Shown here: piece after piece, positions 16,162 through 24,442 of the stretch
How the letters are laid out: each line of letters begins with the position of its first letter
Numbering within the stretch: position 1 is the stretch's first letter
NCBI GenBank assembly: GCA_009841235.1
Contig: VXMH01000081.1
Location: forward strand, 1-33,009
Length of the DNA stretch: 33,009 nt
Direction of reading: 5' to 3'
Source of the DNA: Caldilineaceae bacterium SB0661_bin_32
GTDB lineage: Bacteria; Chloroflexota; Anaerolineae; Caldilineales; Caldilineaceae
Notes under the pieces: generated by a model
What the model was told of the DNA's origin: nothing
Databases searched by the model: none
What the model saw: only the letters and a program-made list of their open reading frames with translations
Translations under genes and position numbers: made by a program

Positions 16162-17175
16162 TCAATCGCCCAGGCGGGAGTGGACGAAATCGGGTGCGCC
16201 GTTGAGAAATGCGGCAACTGTCATAGGCTTTTTCCCGGCGGGCTGCACCTCGTGCAGAGCCAGCAAGGCGTCGCTGGCGCCGACGGCGACGCGGCCGTCG
16301 ATTTCGACTACAAGGCCGGGCGCGGCGCTGCCGGTGATGACACTGCCCTGCCACAGTTTGAAGTTTCGGCCTTTCCAAGTGGTGAAGGCGGCCGGCCAAG
16401 GTGTATAGGCGCGGATCATGCGTTCGATGCGCGCTGCCGGCATTGTCCAGTCGATGCGGCCATCCTGCTTTTTGACGAGCCGGCAGACAGACGGTTCGCC
16501 GGGCAGGTCGGCCTGTGCGACAGGGGCGGCATTACCGGCCAGCCAGCTGGGAATCGTTTCGGCAAGCAACTCTGCGCCGCGGGCCGCCAGCCTGTCGCTG
16601 AGGGATGCGGTCGTATCGTCGGCAAAGACAGGCAGGCGGGCCTGGGTGAGCACAGGTCCGGTATCCATGCCGGTGTCCATCAGCATAACTGTTACGCCTG
16701 TCTCGGTCAGCCCATCCAAAAGGGCAGCGGTGATGGGTGACGCGCCCCGATAGGCGGGGAGAAGGCTTGCATGCACATTCAGACAGCCATACTTGGGGAT
16801 CTCCAACACGCTCGGCGGGAGAATCTGTCCAAAAGCGGCAACAACGATAAGATCCGGCGCCAGCATGCGCAGCCATGTGATCGGGTCCGGCTCATCCGTC
16901 GCGGGCGGGGCGTCAGTTCGACGGAGGCGCTCCGGCTGCATCACCGGCAGGCCATGTTCCAAGGCGAACTTCTTGACAGGTCCGGCGACCAGACTTTTGC
17001 CGCGGCCGGCCCGTCGATCGGGTTGTGTGACAACGCCGACAACCTGCCAACCTGTTTGCGCTGCCATGCCATGCAGGACAGAAAGTGAGGGCAAGGCGAA
17101 GTCAGGCGTGCCCATGAAAACGATGCGGATCGTTTCTCCGGTTGAAGTCTTGAGAGCTGCTGGTTGAACGACCAT
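16162..17175 (-). CDS. fmt: Methionyl-tRNA formyltransferase
   Basis: Fmt formylates initiator Met-tRNA using 10-formyl-tetrahydrofolate in the cytoplasm. The 337-residue protein shows the family start RIVFMGTPDFA, the QPDRRAGRGK loop, the catalytic NVHASLLPAYRGASPI (Asn133, His135) and MDTGMDTGPVL (Asp171). A C-terminal OB-like domain follows (about 225-337). The ATG at 17175 adds about 15 residues before the usual N-terminus. The usual Met position is an ATC codon at 17128-17130, which has GGAG 5 bases upstream. A TGC-TACAAT element ends only 7 bases before the 17175 ATG, so the mRNA probably begins at or next to that codon. Downstream on the same strand is tRNA-Pro. Confidence 0.95.
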   Translation of the reverse strand: MVVQPAALKTSTGETIRIVFMGTPDFALPSLSVLHGMAAQTGWQVVGVVTQPDRRAGRGKSLVAGPVKKFALEHGLPVMQPERLRRTDAPPATDEPDPITWLRMLAPDLIVVAAFGQILPPSVLEIPKYGCLNVHASLLPAYRGASPITAALLDGLTETGVTVMLMDTGMDTGPVLTQARLPVFADDTTASLSDRLAARGAELLAETIPSWLAGNAAPVAQADLPGEPSVCRLVKKQDGRIDWTMPAARIERMIRAYTPWPAAFTTWKGRNFKLWQGSVITGSAAPGLVVEIDGRVAVGASDALLALHEVQPAGKKPMTVAAFLNGAPDFVHSRLGD

Positions 17176-17182
17176 AGAAGCT

Positions 17183-17191
17183 ATTGTAGCA
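17183..17191 (-). promoter_or_regulatory. Extended -10 element of fmt, probably leaderless
   Basis: TGCTACAAT on the minus strand ends 7 bases before the ATG at 17175. With normal -10 to start-site spacing, transcription would begin at about the A of ATG. No clear -35 was found. Confidence 0.5.
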
Positions 17192-17433
17192 CAATCTCCA
17201 GGGCCGTTTGGAAACTTTCAGTGGAGACCTGCGTAGAGTAGTTATGACGGCATGCAGGCAGTAAAACAGTTTCTTGACGGATAGGTTATCCGCAGCAAGG
17301 TTTGCAGAAGAAATCGTCGATTCCCTCGATGTCTGGATGTCGTGAATGTGAAAAAGGGGCCAGCGGGACTGGCGACAGAGACGAACAGTTCGATTGAGCA
17401 ATCGCTGTCGCACGCAGCCGACGGAGAAGAGCA

Positions 17434-18108
17434 GTGGAGAACAATAAAGACGATCAGCAAGACGCGGTAGAATCCTCGGAAACGGGGTCGGATGGGAATG
17501 AGGAGATGAATTCGGAGCCGTCTTCTTCGACGTCCGGCGCGGGATCGACTGGCGAACGAGAAGAGCCGCTCCCACCCACCGCAGACGGGCCTGACGACGG
17601 CGGCCATGGCGAGCATCCTGAACCGTCCCCTGCCGAACAGTTCGCGGACTCGGCACGCACGCAGGCCGGCGAGGCGGCCAGTGCACTGCGACGCGGGGAG
17701 TTCATGCACAACGCGGCTGTCGATGTAACGGCTGACAGCGACGACCGGTTGATCGCGCTGCTGTGCTATGTGACGCAGGTGCTGATCCCGCTGGTGATGC
17801 CAGCCATAGTGCTGTTGAGTGCGAGCAGCAAAAAGCGCCCGTTCCAACGTTTCCATGCCGTCCAGAGTCTGGCGCTATCGATAACCTTCATCGTGTTCGT
17901 ATTGCTCTTGAGTGTCAGTTTGACGATCGTGGCAGTGGTGCCGGTCATTGGCTGGCTGGTCACAGGGCTTGTTGTAGCTTGTCTGATGCCGCTGCTGGTG
18001 TTGATGGGCTTTATGGCCCTGGCATACTACGGTTATCAGGCCTATCAGGGCAAGCGGTTCTCGATTCCCGGATTGACGAGTTTTCTGCAGGACCAGAACT
18101 GGATATAG
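17434..18108 (+). CDS. DUF4870-type membrane protein with acidic disordered N-terminus
   Basis: The protein has 224 residues. Residues 1-95 are polar, rich in Ser, Glu, Gly and Pro, and probably disordered. The rest resembles DUF4870 (Tic20-like) proteins: DDRLIALLCYVTQVLIPLV, a basic KKRPFQRFHAVQSL segment before the second helix, two long helices, and a YYGYQAYQGKRFSIPGL tail. These are small inner-membrane proteins of unknown function. The GTG at 17434 is the start: GGAG lies about 8 bases upstream and no better codon is near. A strong terminator follows. The gene diverges from fmt across a 258-base gap that contains the fmt promoter and no other recognised element. Confidence 0.8.
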   Translation: MENNKDDQQDAVESSETGSDGNEEMNSEPSSSTSGAGSTGEREEPLPPTADGPDDGGHGEHPEPSPAEQFADSARTQAGEAASALRRGEFMHNAAVDVTADSDDRLIALLCYVTQVLIPLVMPAIVLLSASSKKRPFQRFHAVQSLALSITFIVFVLLLSVSLTIVAVVPVIGWLVTGLVVACLMPLLVLMGFMALAYYGYQAYQGKRFSIPGLTSFLQDQNWI

Positions 18109-18183
18109 CCACATGGTGAGACGGCGTTAAGAAGGAAGATCCCTCTTCTGGCCGCGGTTAACTCACCACTTTTCAAGCTGAGA

Positions 18184-18220
18184 GGCCGGGCAAGCGATGG
18201 CGCTTGTCCGGCCTTTTTTT
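18184..18220 (+). terminator. Strong intrinsic terminator after the DUF4870-type gene
   Basis: GGCCGGGCAAGCG pairs with CGCTTGTCCGGCC over 13 positions (one G-T), around an ATGG loop, and is followed directly by seven T residues. It lies 75 bases after the stop codon. The rest of the 18109-18425 gap holds only a weak promoter-like site and no gene that I can support. Confidence 0.9.
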
Positions 18221-18266
18221 GCGCTCTTTGAAGGCGTCAGCTTTGCGTCTGCCGGATGTCAGCTTG

Positions 18267-18299
18267 TTGTTAGGAAAGGGCATATAGTTCGCGTATACT
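18267..18299 (+). promoter_or_regulatory. Weak promoter candidate upstream of the NfeD/stomatin pair
   Basis: TTGTTA at 18267-18272 and TATACT at 18294-18299 point toward the NfeD-like gene, but the 21-base spacing is longer than usual. It is the best candidate in the gap and would give a leader of about 120 bases. Confidence 0.25.
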
Positions 18300-18425
18300 G
18301 ATGGCGAGGTTAGAAATCAGATTGCGCGGCCCGAATGGACGCGACAGCGCTCCGCAACAGCCAGGACCGGTTCTCTACGGGGTGACAGTATTGATTTCCC
18401 TCCCTCAGGACGATTGGAGGAAACC

Positions 18426-18920
18426 GTGTTCACCGAAAACATTGATGAGCTGGTACGTTGGGGATGGATAGTCTTAGCCGTACTGTTCTTCTTGTTCGAG
18501 ATATTCACCGCCGGGTTTGTGCTGCTCTGTTTTGGCATCGGTGCGCTGGGCGCGGCGCTGGTGGCCTTTATGGGTGCAGGCATGGCATGGCAGATCGTCG
18601 TCTTCATAGTGGTTACGATAGCTGCCGTCGTGCTGGCGCGGCCCTTCGCCGACCGCATTTCGCGGCCCGGGGTGCAGCCGATCGCGGGCAACCGCATGAT
18701 AGGCAAGTGGGGGGTCGTCTTACAGACAGTTGACCCGCTTGAGGGTACAGGTATGGTACGGGTAGAGAGCGAGAGATGGCGCGCCGAGTCGATGGAAAGC
18801 GTGCCGTTGGAGGTAGGCGAGGTCGTGAAGGTGGTGGGCGTAGACGGTGTACGTCTGCAGGTTCAGTCAGCCGATGAAGAGAGCGGGGATTCAGACGAGC
18901 AGGTCGAGTCAGCCGCATAG
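18426..18920 (+). CDS. NfeD-like membrane protein
   Basis: This is a 164-residue short NfeD-family protein with three hydrophobic helices (about 13-30, 36-52, 57-73; e.g. WIVLAVLFFLFEIFTAGF). A C-terminal OB-fold-like domain follows, with the typical NRMIGKWGVVLQTVDPLEGTGMV and a late VGEVVKVVGVDGVRLQV strand pair. NfeD proteins are partners of stomatin/SPFH proteins in membrane quality control. The frame is open from a TTG at 18414, but GGAGG at 18416-18420 with a 5-base spacer points to the GTG at 18426. The SPFH gene starts 15 bases after the stop, so the two form an operon. Confidence 0.88.
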   Translation: MFTENIDELVRWGWIVLAVLFFLFEIFTAGFVLLCFGIGALGAALVAFMGAGMAWQIVVFIVVTIAAVVLARPFADRISRPGVQPIAGNRMIGKWGVVLQTVDPLEGTGMVRVESERWRAESMESVPLEVGEVVKVVGVDGVRLQVQSADEESGDSDEQVESAA

Positions 18921-18935
18921 CAAAGGAGATGTGAA

Positions 18936-19844
18936 ATGATTGCAGCACTGGGGCCGATTTTGCTACTGGCGCTTATCGCCATATTCGTGATTGTCGTCGC
19001 AATTGCAAGCATCCGCATTGTTCAGCCATATCAGAAAGGCGTCATCGAGCGTCTGGGGCGCTACCAGCGCACGGTCCAGCCGGGCCTTACCTTAATCGTG
19101 CCCTTCGTTGACGCTATCCAGAAGGTGGACATGCGGGAACAGGTGGTAGACGTACCGCCGCAGGAGGTGATCACGAAGGACAATGTTGTGGTTACCGTGG
19201 ATGCGATCGTCTACTTTGAGGCCACCGACCCGGTCAAGCTGGTTTACAATGTAGCGGATTTCTATAGCGCCGCTACCAAACTGGCGCAGACCAATCTGCG
19301 TAACGTAGTTGGCGAGATGGAGTTGGACGCGGCCCTGACGAGCCGCGATCATATCAACGCCAAGCTGCGCGAGGTGCTGGACGACGCCACTGACAAATGG
19401 GGCGTACGGGTGGTGCGGGTGGAGATCAAGCGGATTGACCCGCCGGCGGACGTCACCGAGGCGATGCACCGGCAGATGAAAGCCGAGCGGGAGAAGCGGG
19501 CCGCCATTCTGGACGCCGACGGCGACCGTCAGGCCCAGATCCTGAAGGCAGAGGGTGAAGCCGAGGCGGTGAAACGGGTGGCCGACGCGGAGCGGTATAA
19601 GTTGGAGGTGGAGGCCACGGGCCAGGGCAACGCCATTACGACCGTGTTCAACGCCATTAAGGATGCGGAGCCGGACGACAGGCTGATCGCCATCCAGTAT
19701 TTGGAGGCGCTGAAGGTAATGGCAGACGGAGACGCTGCGAAGATCTTTCTGCCCTACGAGGCGACCGGTGTCCTGGGCGCGCTCGGCGGCGTGAAGGAGC
19801 TGTTCAACGAGCAGCCCAATGGAAGTAACGGCAGCCGGCCGTAG
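18936..19844 (+). CDS. SPFH/Band 7 stomatin-like protein
   Basis: This 302-residue stomatin-family membrane scaffold protein is expected to form oligomers at the inner membrane and to act with NfeD. An N-terminal helix lies at about 3-25. The SPFH signature follows: [18 protein letters not shown], a [13 protein letters not shown] strand and [31 protein letters not shown] and an Ala/Glu-rich coiled coil (about 180-230, [24 protein letters not shown]) come next. The ATG has AAAGGAG upstream. It is preceded by the NfeD-like gene and followed by a terminator hairpin shared with the convergent permease gene. Confidence 0.93.
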   Translation: MIAALGPILLLALIAIFVIVVAIASIRIVQPYQKGVIERLGRYQRTVQPGLTLIVPFVDAIQKVDMREQVVDVPPQEVITKDNVVVTVDAIVYFEATDPVKLVYNVADFYSAATKLAQTNLRNVVGEMELDAALTSRDHINAKLREVLDDATDKWGVRVVRVEIKRIDPPADVTEAMHRQMKAEREKRAAILDADGDRQAQILKAEGEAEAVKRVADAERYKLEVEATGQGNAITTVFNAIKDAEPDDRLIAIQYLEALKVMADGDAAKIFLPYEATGVLGALGGVKELFNEQPNGSNGSRP

Positions 19845-19854
19845 CCTGGAAGGA

Positions 19855-19884
19855 GGAGCGCGAACGAGGGTCTGTTCGCGCTCC
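19855..19884 (+). terminator. Intrinsic terminator between the stomatin and permease genes
   Basis: Perfect 11-base arms GGAGCGCGAAC and GTTCGCGCTCC enclose an 8-base loop. A pyrimidine-rich tract with TTTTT follows on the plus strand, starting about 10 bases after the stem. It lies 10 bases after the stomatin stop codon. Confidence 0.65.
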
Positions 19885-19909
19885 TCACCCCTCCTTTTTC
19901 TTCTCTTCT

Positions 19910-22747
19910 TTACGCCTGGCCGACACGCATAACCTCGAAGATACGCCGCTGGGTCGCTTGCGCGGTGGCAGCGACGATGACGAACACCATTACGGCAATG
20001 AAGATAAGGGTGAGTTGCGTAATCTCGGCTTCAGCGATGACGGGCAGCATCGGCGGCAGGATGGCTTTGGAGTCGGCTGCGCTGCGAAAGAAAGGGGTGA
20101 AGAGAACGGAAACCCAGACGCCGATCATCGCGCCGGCGGCAGTCCCGTAGGCGACCAGCACCGCGTACTCCACGGCGAGCTGGATGATCAGCTGGCGGCG
20201 GAGCGCGCCGATTGCCCGCAAGACGCCGAACTGGTAGAAGCGCTCACGCAGCGAGGCGTAACTGTGCATCAGGAAGGCCATGATTGCCATGAGCGCCGCG
20301 GCCAGGAAGCCTACGGTGAGCGCGCCGAAGACCCCGACCCTCTCCAACTTCGCCTTCTCCTCGATCAGAGAACCGACCACATCGTGCCAGCGGAGCGTTT
20401 CGATGCCGCCGACCCGCAGCTTCCGGCGCACCTCCTCTCCTTTGTGGTTGTCCGGAGAACTCAGCCAGATCTCATAAGGATAGATGGCGCCGCCGATCAG
20501 GTGCAGATAGTCCAGATTGGCGATGACGACGATCTCCTCCTGCTCGACTGTAGGGAAGTAGTCGTAGACGCCGCTGATGACGAAATCGGTGCGCATGCTG
20601 ATGCCGGGTTCCAGAATCACCCACAGGTCCAGGCGGTCGCCGACGCGCAGCAGCTGTTCTGTCAGGAAGGCGCGCGAGACCAGCACTGCTTCGGGCGCGG
20701 CGGCCAGCCGGTTCATCAGTCCGCCCAGCGAGTCGTCGGCGAAGTCCGAGCGGAACCAGGACACTGTGGCGAATTCAGCCCGGTCCACACCCATCATCCG
20801 TTTCGTCATCCCGCGGGGTGTGGAGAGCCCTTCGATACGCATGCCATAGTTGCCAACGCGGATGGCCCGGTCGGCATCGAACTTCTCGATAAACCAGGCG
20901 GGTTCGAGGGTCCAATCCCCCACTGTCTCTCCGTCAGTAACTGTAACGGGCAGGAAACGGAAGTCTCCGCCGGCCTGGTATTTTATGCGATCGATCAGCC
21001 ACTCATCCATGCTTGCGGCGAGAGAGTGTGTATAGATCCCCAGGCCAAGACAGATGATCACGAGCAGGAGCGGATTCAGGTAGCTGTGTCCCTGTCGCCC
21101 CAACTGGCGCAGCGCGAGATGGAAGACCGTGCCCGGCAACAGACCTGCCAGCCTGTCGAGCAGGTTCATCATCGGCGAGAAGAAGCGCATTATCAGGAGC
21201 GACGCCGTCAGAATCACCAGGGCGGGCGCGAGGATCAGGAGCGGGTCGCTGTACAGTTCGGAGGCGTCCTCCTGCGCCAGAAGCGCGAACGCTTCCTGCT
21301 GGCCCAGCTGCTGGTAGGCGTAAACGGTCGGCACGATGAGGAGGAAGTCGAGATAGGCGCGGCGCCAGAGGGGGCCTTTATCCGGACGGGCGTAGGCGGT
21401 CTCGTATTCGACGATACTGGCGCGTGCTGCGGTGATCGCCGGCAGCAGGCGTGCTATGAAGGCCAGTCCCAGCGCGGCTGCGATCAACCAGACATCAACG
21501 CCCTGAAGAGAAACGGGCATTGGATCGCGCAGCGTGAAGTCAAGAAAGCTGTCGGTGTAACCCATGCCGCGGGCGATCAGCATTCCGAGGCCGAGACCCA
21601 GGGGCACGCCCAACAGGAAGAGCAGCCATTCCTCGACCAGCACGAGCCACAGCACGCGCACTGTGCCGGCGCCGCGGCTGACCAGTACAGAGGTCTCCCG
21701 CTGCTGGGAGCGGGCGATAATGCCGGAGATCAGCACGAGGAAGTAAAGAAGGAAGCCGATGGCGGGTACGTTCATGCTCAGGAGCAGCACGGTCAGCGTC
21801 GTCTGACGCTGCACGAACTCTTTGAGCGGATCGAGCGGTGAGACATCCAGTTCGGCGCCGGGAAGGTATTTGCCGATGACGGTCATGCCCTTTTCGAAGC
21901 CGCGGGCGTAGGCGGCGGCAAAGGCCGGATTGAGTGTGCTGTCGTCGAGAGAGATCCGCCAGCTGGCGAAGCGGGAGCTGCCGGCCACCATGGGTTGCAC
22001 GCGTTGAAGGTAGTCGGCGCGCCGCACGAACAGCGCTTCCTTCATCGAGATATCGGGCGGACGGAACCAGAAAGTGTCGTCCGGGTCGCGAGCCCGCCAC
22101 AGACCGACGATCTCCACTTCAATACCAGGCAGTGCGGCAGTGGGCGCAATGCGGAACTTTTCGCCGGGACGGACGCCCATGTCCGCGGCCAGGTTGTCGT
22201 GCATGAGTACGGGCAGGAGGCCGGTGGACGCCTCGTCACCGGTTGCGTTTTCCCAGACGGAGCCGGAGGTAATAGCCAGCTCGGGCGCGACGCCAGCCAG
22301 GTAGACGAGATCAACCTGTGTCAGGAACTTGCTTTCTGTGCCGTAGCGTTCGTCGCCTTCCGGGGACAGCAGCATCATGCTGCCGCTTTCGAGGTGGACG
22401 CCGACATCGTCGATGGGAAGACCGATCTCGCTGGAGAGCGTCGCGGCGACGCTGCGCCCTGCCCGTTCAGCGGCGGGCACATCCATGGGTTTGCGAGAGG
22501 AGGGGAAGAAGTAGACGCGCGTCGTGAAGGGCGGGCGGCCGGTACGCGCGCTGAGCGCGTCCAGCTCTTCGTTCAGAATCACTCTGTCAACGGCCTGGGC
22601 GAAGAAGCCGGCGCTGCTGAGCAGCCCGACGGTCAGCACGATTTGGAAGAGAGCCAGCAGGGTCAAGCCGAAGTTGCCGGCAAGACGCTTGTAGGTGAGG
22701 AGTGTCAACCCGCCAATGAGGCGGGGTACGGTGAAGAGTATGCGCAC
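19910..22747 (-). CDS. FtsX-like ABC transporter permease
   Basis: The 945-residue protein is a two-repeat FtsX/MacB-type permease. It has an N-terminal helix (about 25-50), a large extracytoplasmic domain (about 55-310), a block of FtsX helices (about 315-440; TVLLLSMNVPAIGFLLYFLVL, with a QQRETSVLVSRGAG coupling segment), further helices to about 560, a second external domain (about 570-800) and a last FtsX block (about 805-935) including ERFYQFGVLRAIGALRRQL. Such permeases export lipids or peptides or transmit force across the membrane with an ABC ATPase. No ATPase gene is adjacent. The GTG at 22747 has no obvious ribosome site, and an in-frame stop lies 7 codons or fewer upstream, so the start may be slightly downstream. 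Confidence 0.85.
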   Translation of the reverse strand: MRILFTVPRLIGGLTLLTYKRLAGNFGLTLLALFQIVLTVGLLSSAGFFAQAVDRVILNEELDALSARTGRPPFTTRVYFFPSSRKPMDVPAAERAGRSVAATLSSEIGLPIDDVGVHLESGSMMLLSPEGDERYGTESKFLTQVDLVYLAGVAPELAITSGSVWENATGDEASTGLLPVLMHDNLAADMGVRPGEKFRIAPTAALPGIEVEIVGLWRARDPDDTFWFRPPDISMKEALFVRRADYLQRVQPMVAGSSRFASWRISLDDSTLNPAFAAAYARGFEKGMTVIGKYLPGAELDVSPLDPLKEFVQRQTTLTVLLLSMNVPAIGFLLYFLVLISGIIARSQQRETSVLVSRGAGTVRVLWLVLVEEWLLFLLGVPLGLGLGMLIARGMGYTDSFLDFTLRDPMPVSLQGVDVWLIAAALGLAFIARLLPAITAARASIVEYETAYARPDKGPLWRRAYLDFLLIVPTVYAYQQLGQQEAFALLAQEDASELYSDPLLILAPALVILTASLLIMRFFSPMMNLLDRLAGLLPGTVFHLALRQLGRQGHSYLNPLLLVIICLGLGIYTHSLAASMDEWLIDRIKYQAGGDFRFLPVTVTDGETVGDWTLEPAWFIEKFDADRAIRVGNYGMRIEGLSTPRGMTKRMMGVDRAEFATVSWFRSDFADDSLGGLMNRLAAAPEAVLVSRAFLTEQLLRVGDRLDLWVILEPGISMRTDFVISGVYDYFPTVEQEEIVVIANLDYLHLIGGAIYPYEIWLSSPDNHKGEEVRRKLRVGGIETLRWHDVVGSLIEEKAKLERVGVFGALTVGFLAAALMAIMAFLMHSYASLRERFYQFGVLRAIGALRRQLIIQLAVEYAVLVAYGTAAGAMIGVWVSVLFTPFFRSAADSKAILPPMLPVIAEAEITQLTLIFIAVMVFVIVAATAQATQRRIFEVMRVGQA

Positions 22748-22820
22748 AGGGTTATTGATGAAGCAGTGCGTGGTGCGTGCAGAGCAGACGCCTCACGCAC
22801 CGCGGCACGGCACAACCAGG

Positions 22821-24221
22821 TCAGGCGAGCTCCTTGGTCTGCACAGGTTGGCTCAGCATCTCCTGGCCGGGGCCCCACATGAAATGTTCGTTGAGCCTTT
22901 GGTTACCATCCATCTCCATGAGTTCCTCGAAGACGCCGAGTGCCTGATTGTAGGAATGGGTCTGATTGCATTCGAGTGCATCCAAGAGGAGGAGTGAGCG
23001 GTCACCGGTACTGAAAGCGAGCAACTCCCTTTCCATTTCCAGTACTTCGGGCAGGATCTGGGTGTAAAGGATCTTTTGCGGCAGCGGGTCCACGCGGATG
23101 GGGTGGATGCCGCTCCTGTTAACGACAGCCGGGACTTCGACGACGACATCGTCCGGCACTCCGGCCAAGGCGCCGTGGTTGGGCACGTTTACCTGGTACT
23201 GGCCCTCATTATCATTGACGAGACCATCGATGATGGGCACCTGCTGCTCGTGCGTTTTTTCAGAGCCGAAGGCTTCGATCAGGCTGTTGGAGGGATCGCT
23301 GGTCAGTTCGGTCATCTCGGCGAGACGCTTATCCAGATTGTCGACAAAGTAGGGTCGGGCGAGGTGGGTATCCGGCCCGCCCCAGGGCTGGGGGAACCAC
23401 CACATTTTGGTGTCGATGTCGGTATGGTACCACCATCCGCCGCGGCGGGGTGTGTCGCCGACGGGCATGAGGCCGTACATACGGTACATATGGATGGTGC
23501 CGCGGCTCATCTGAATGTCGTGCGTGCGCTCGGCAACGTGGGTCCGCCAGAAGTTCTCGCCCTCTTCTGCGATCCACTTCTCAAGAAGCGGGTAGGCGTC
23601 TTCGCCCTTGTAATAAAAGTGGGTAAGCCAGATATTGTGATTGAGGCCGGGCGCCTGCCAGGTGACGTCGGCCAAGTCGGTCAGACCGAGAGTTCTGGCG
23701 ATCTCGTAGACGCCGTAGTGGCCGTGGCAGAGGCCGCAGACCTTTATGTCGGAGGTGCGCGTCATGAGGGTGCAGCCCTCGTAGACGGGATTGCCGGACT
23801 GGATCAGCCAGGCATCGGGGCAGATATCCTCCATATCACTGATCACGCCGAGCATCAGGTCGAGATTGACAAAGTTGCTCTGACGCATACGCCCGCCGTG
23901 ATAGTAACCGCGCTTTTCCATCAACTCACGACCGTCGCGCTGTTTCTGATGGCTGCTGGCCGAGGCGGTGTTGATAACGAAGTCCGCTTCCTGCAATGCT
24001 TCCCGCTGGTCGGTGGTGCTTTCGAAGCGCAGGTCGGCGCCGAGTTCGCTGGCGTAGCGCGCGCCAAGTCTATGGATCATGTCGAGCCTGTCGGCGTCGA
24101 TATCCATGAAGGAGATGAGACTGCCACTGAGAGATTCTGTAAGGCAGATGTCCTTGACGAGGCCGAGGGAAAACTGGGCGCTGCCGGCGCCGATGACGGT
24201 CAACTTGATTGGGGTGGACAT
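22821..24221 (-). CDS. Glycoside hydrolase family 4 (alpha-galactosidase/glucuronidase-like)
   Basis: GH4 enzymes cleave glycosides by an NAD+-dependent redox-elimination mechanism that needs a divalent metal. The 466-residue protein shows the Rossmann start KLTVIGAGSAQFSLGLVKD, the substrate strand DFVINTASASSH, SGNPVYEGC, the metal-binding GLCHGHYG (Cys-His motif) and GLNHNIWLTHFYYKG. All mark GH4, closest in character to the alpha-galactosidase/alpha-glucuronidase branch, not the 6-phospho-glucosidases, though the split is not certain. There is no signal peptide, so it acts in the cytoplasm. The ATG at 24221 is preceded by AAGGAG. The 221-base gap upstream holds a small TTCAGC/GCTGAA hairpin and no gene. 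Confidence 0.9.
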   Translation of the reverse strand: MSTPIKLTVIGAGSAQFSLGLVKDICLTESLSGSLISFMDIDADRLDMIHRLGARYASELGADLRFESTTDQREALQEADFVINTASASSHQKQRDGRELMEKRGYYHGGRMRQSNFVNLDLMLGVISDMEDICPDAWLIQSGNPVYEGCTLMTRTSDIKVCGLCHGHYGVYEIARTLGLTDLADVTWQAPGLNHNIWLTHFYYKGEDAYPLLEKWIAEEGENFWRTHVAERTHDIQMSRGTIHMYRMYGLMPVGDTPRRGGWWYHTDIDTKMWWFPQPWGGPDTHLARPYFVDNLDKRLAEMTELTSDPSNSLIEAFGSEKTHEQQVPIIDGLVNDNEGQYQVNVPNHGALAGVPDDVVVEVPAVVNRSGIHPIRVDPLPQKILYTQILPEVLEMERELLAFSTGDRSLLLLDALECNQTHSYNQALGVFEELMEMDGNQRLNEHFMWGPGQEMLSQPVQTKELA

Positions 24222-24442
24222 AGAGACTCCTTGGGATTATTGGGTGGCGTGCGCTTCTTGGACGCGCCATGTGTAGCTGAGATTTGTGACCTCTTCCGTG
24301 GAGGTTCAGCAAGCCCGCTGAAATCTGTTTCATGTGGCCCGTCCTTTCAGGCCTTTACGATCCCACTTTGGGGGATTCCGAACTCTTCCTTTTTAATCCG
24401 TAGGGTAACCCCTTGAAGCTATCGAAAGGCTGCCGAACAGTT

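Noticed and set aside
19958..21841. A 627-codon open frame on the plus strand across the FtsX-like permease
   Set aside because: It is antisense to the permease, and its translation is low in hydrophobic order and rich in Gln, His and Asp, as expected of a shadow frame.
22772..22805. GGTGCGTG/CACGCACC inverted repeat between the GH4 and permease genes
   Set aside because: The arms are 8 bases with a long loop and no T tract on either strand, so it is not supported as a terminator or operator.
23076..24416. A 446-codon open frame on the plus strand across the GH4 gene
   Set aside because: It is antisense to the GH4 gene, whose catalytic motifs and ribosome site are clear; no matching family is seen.
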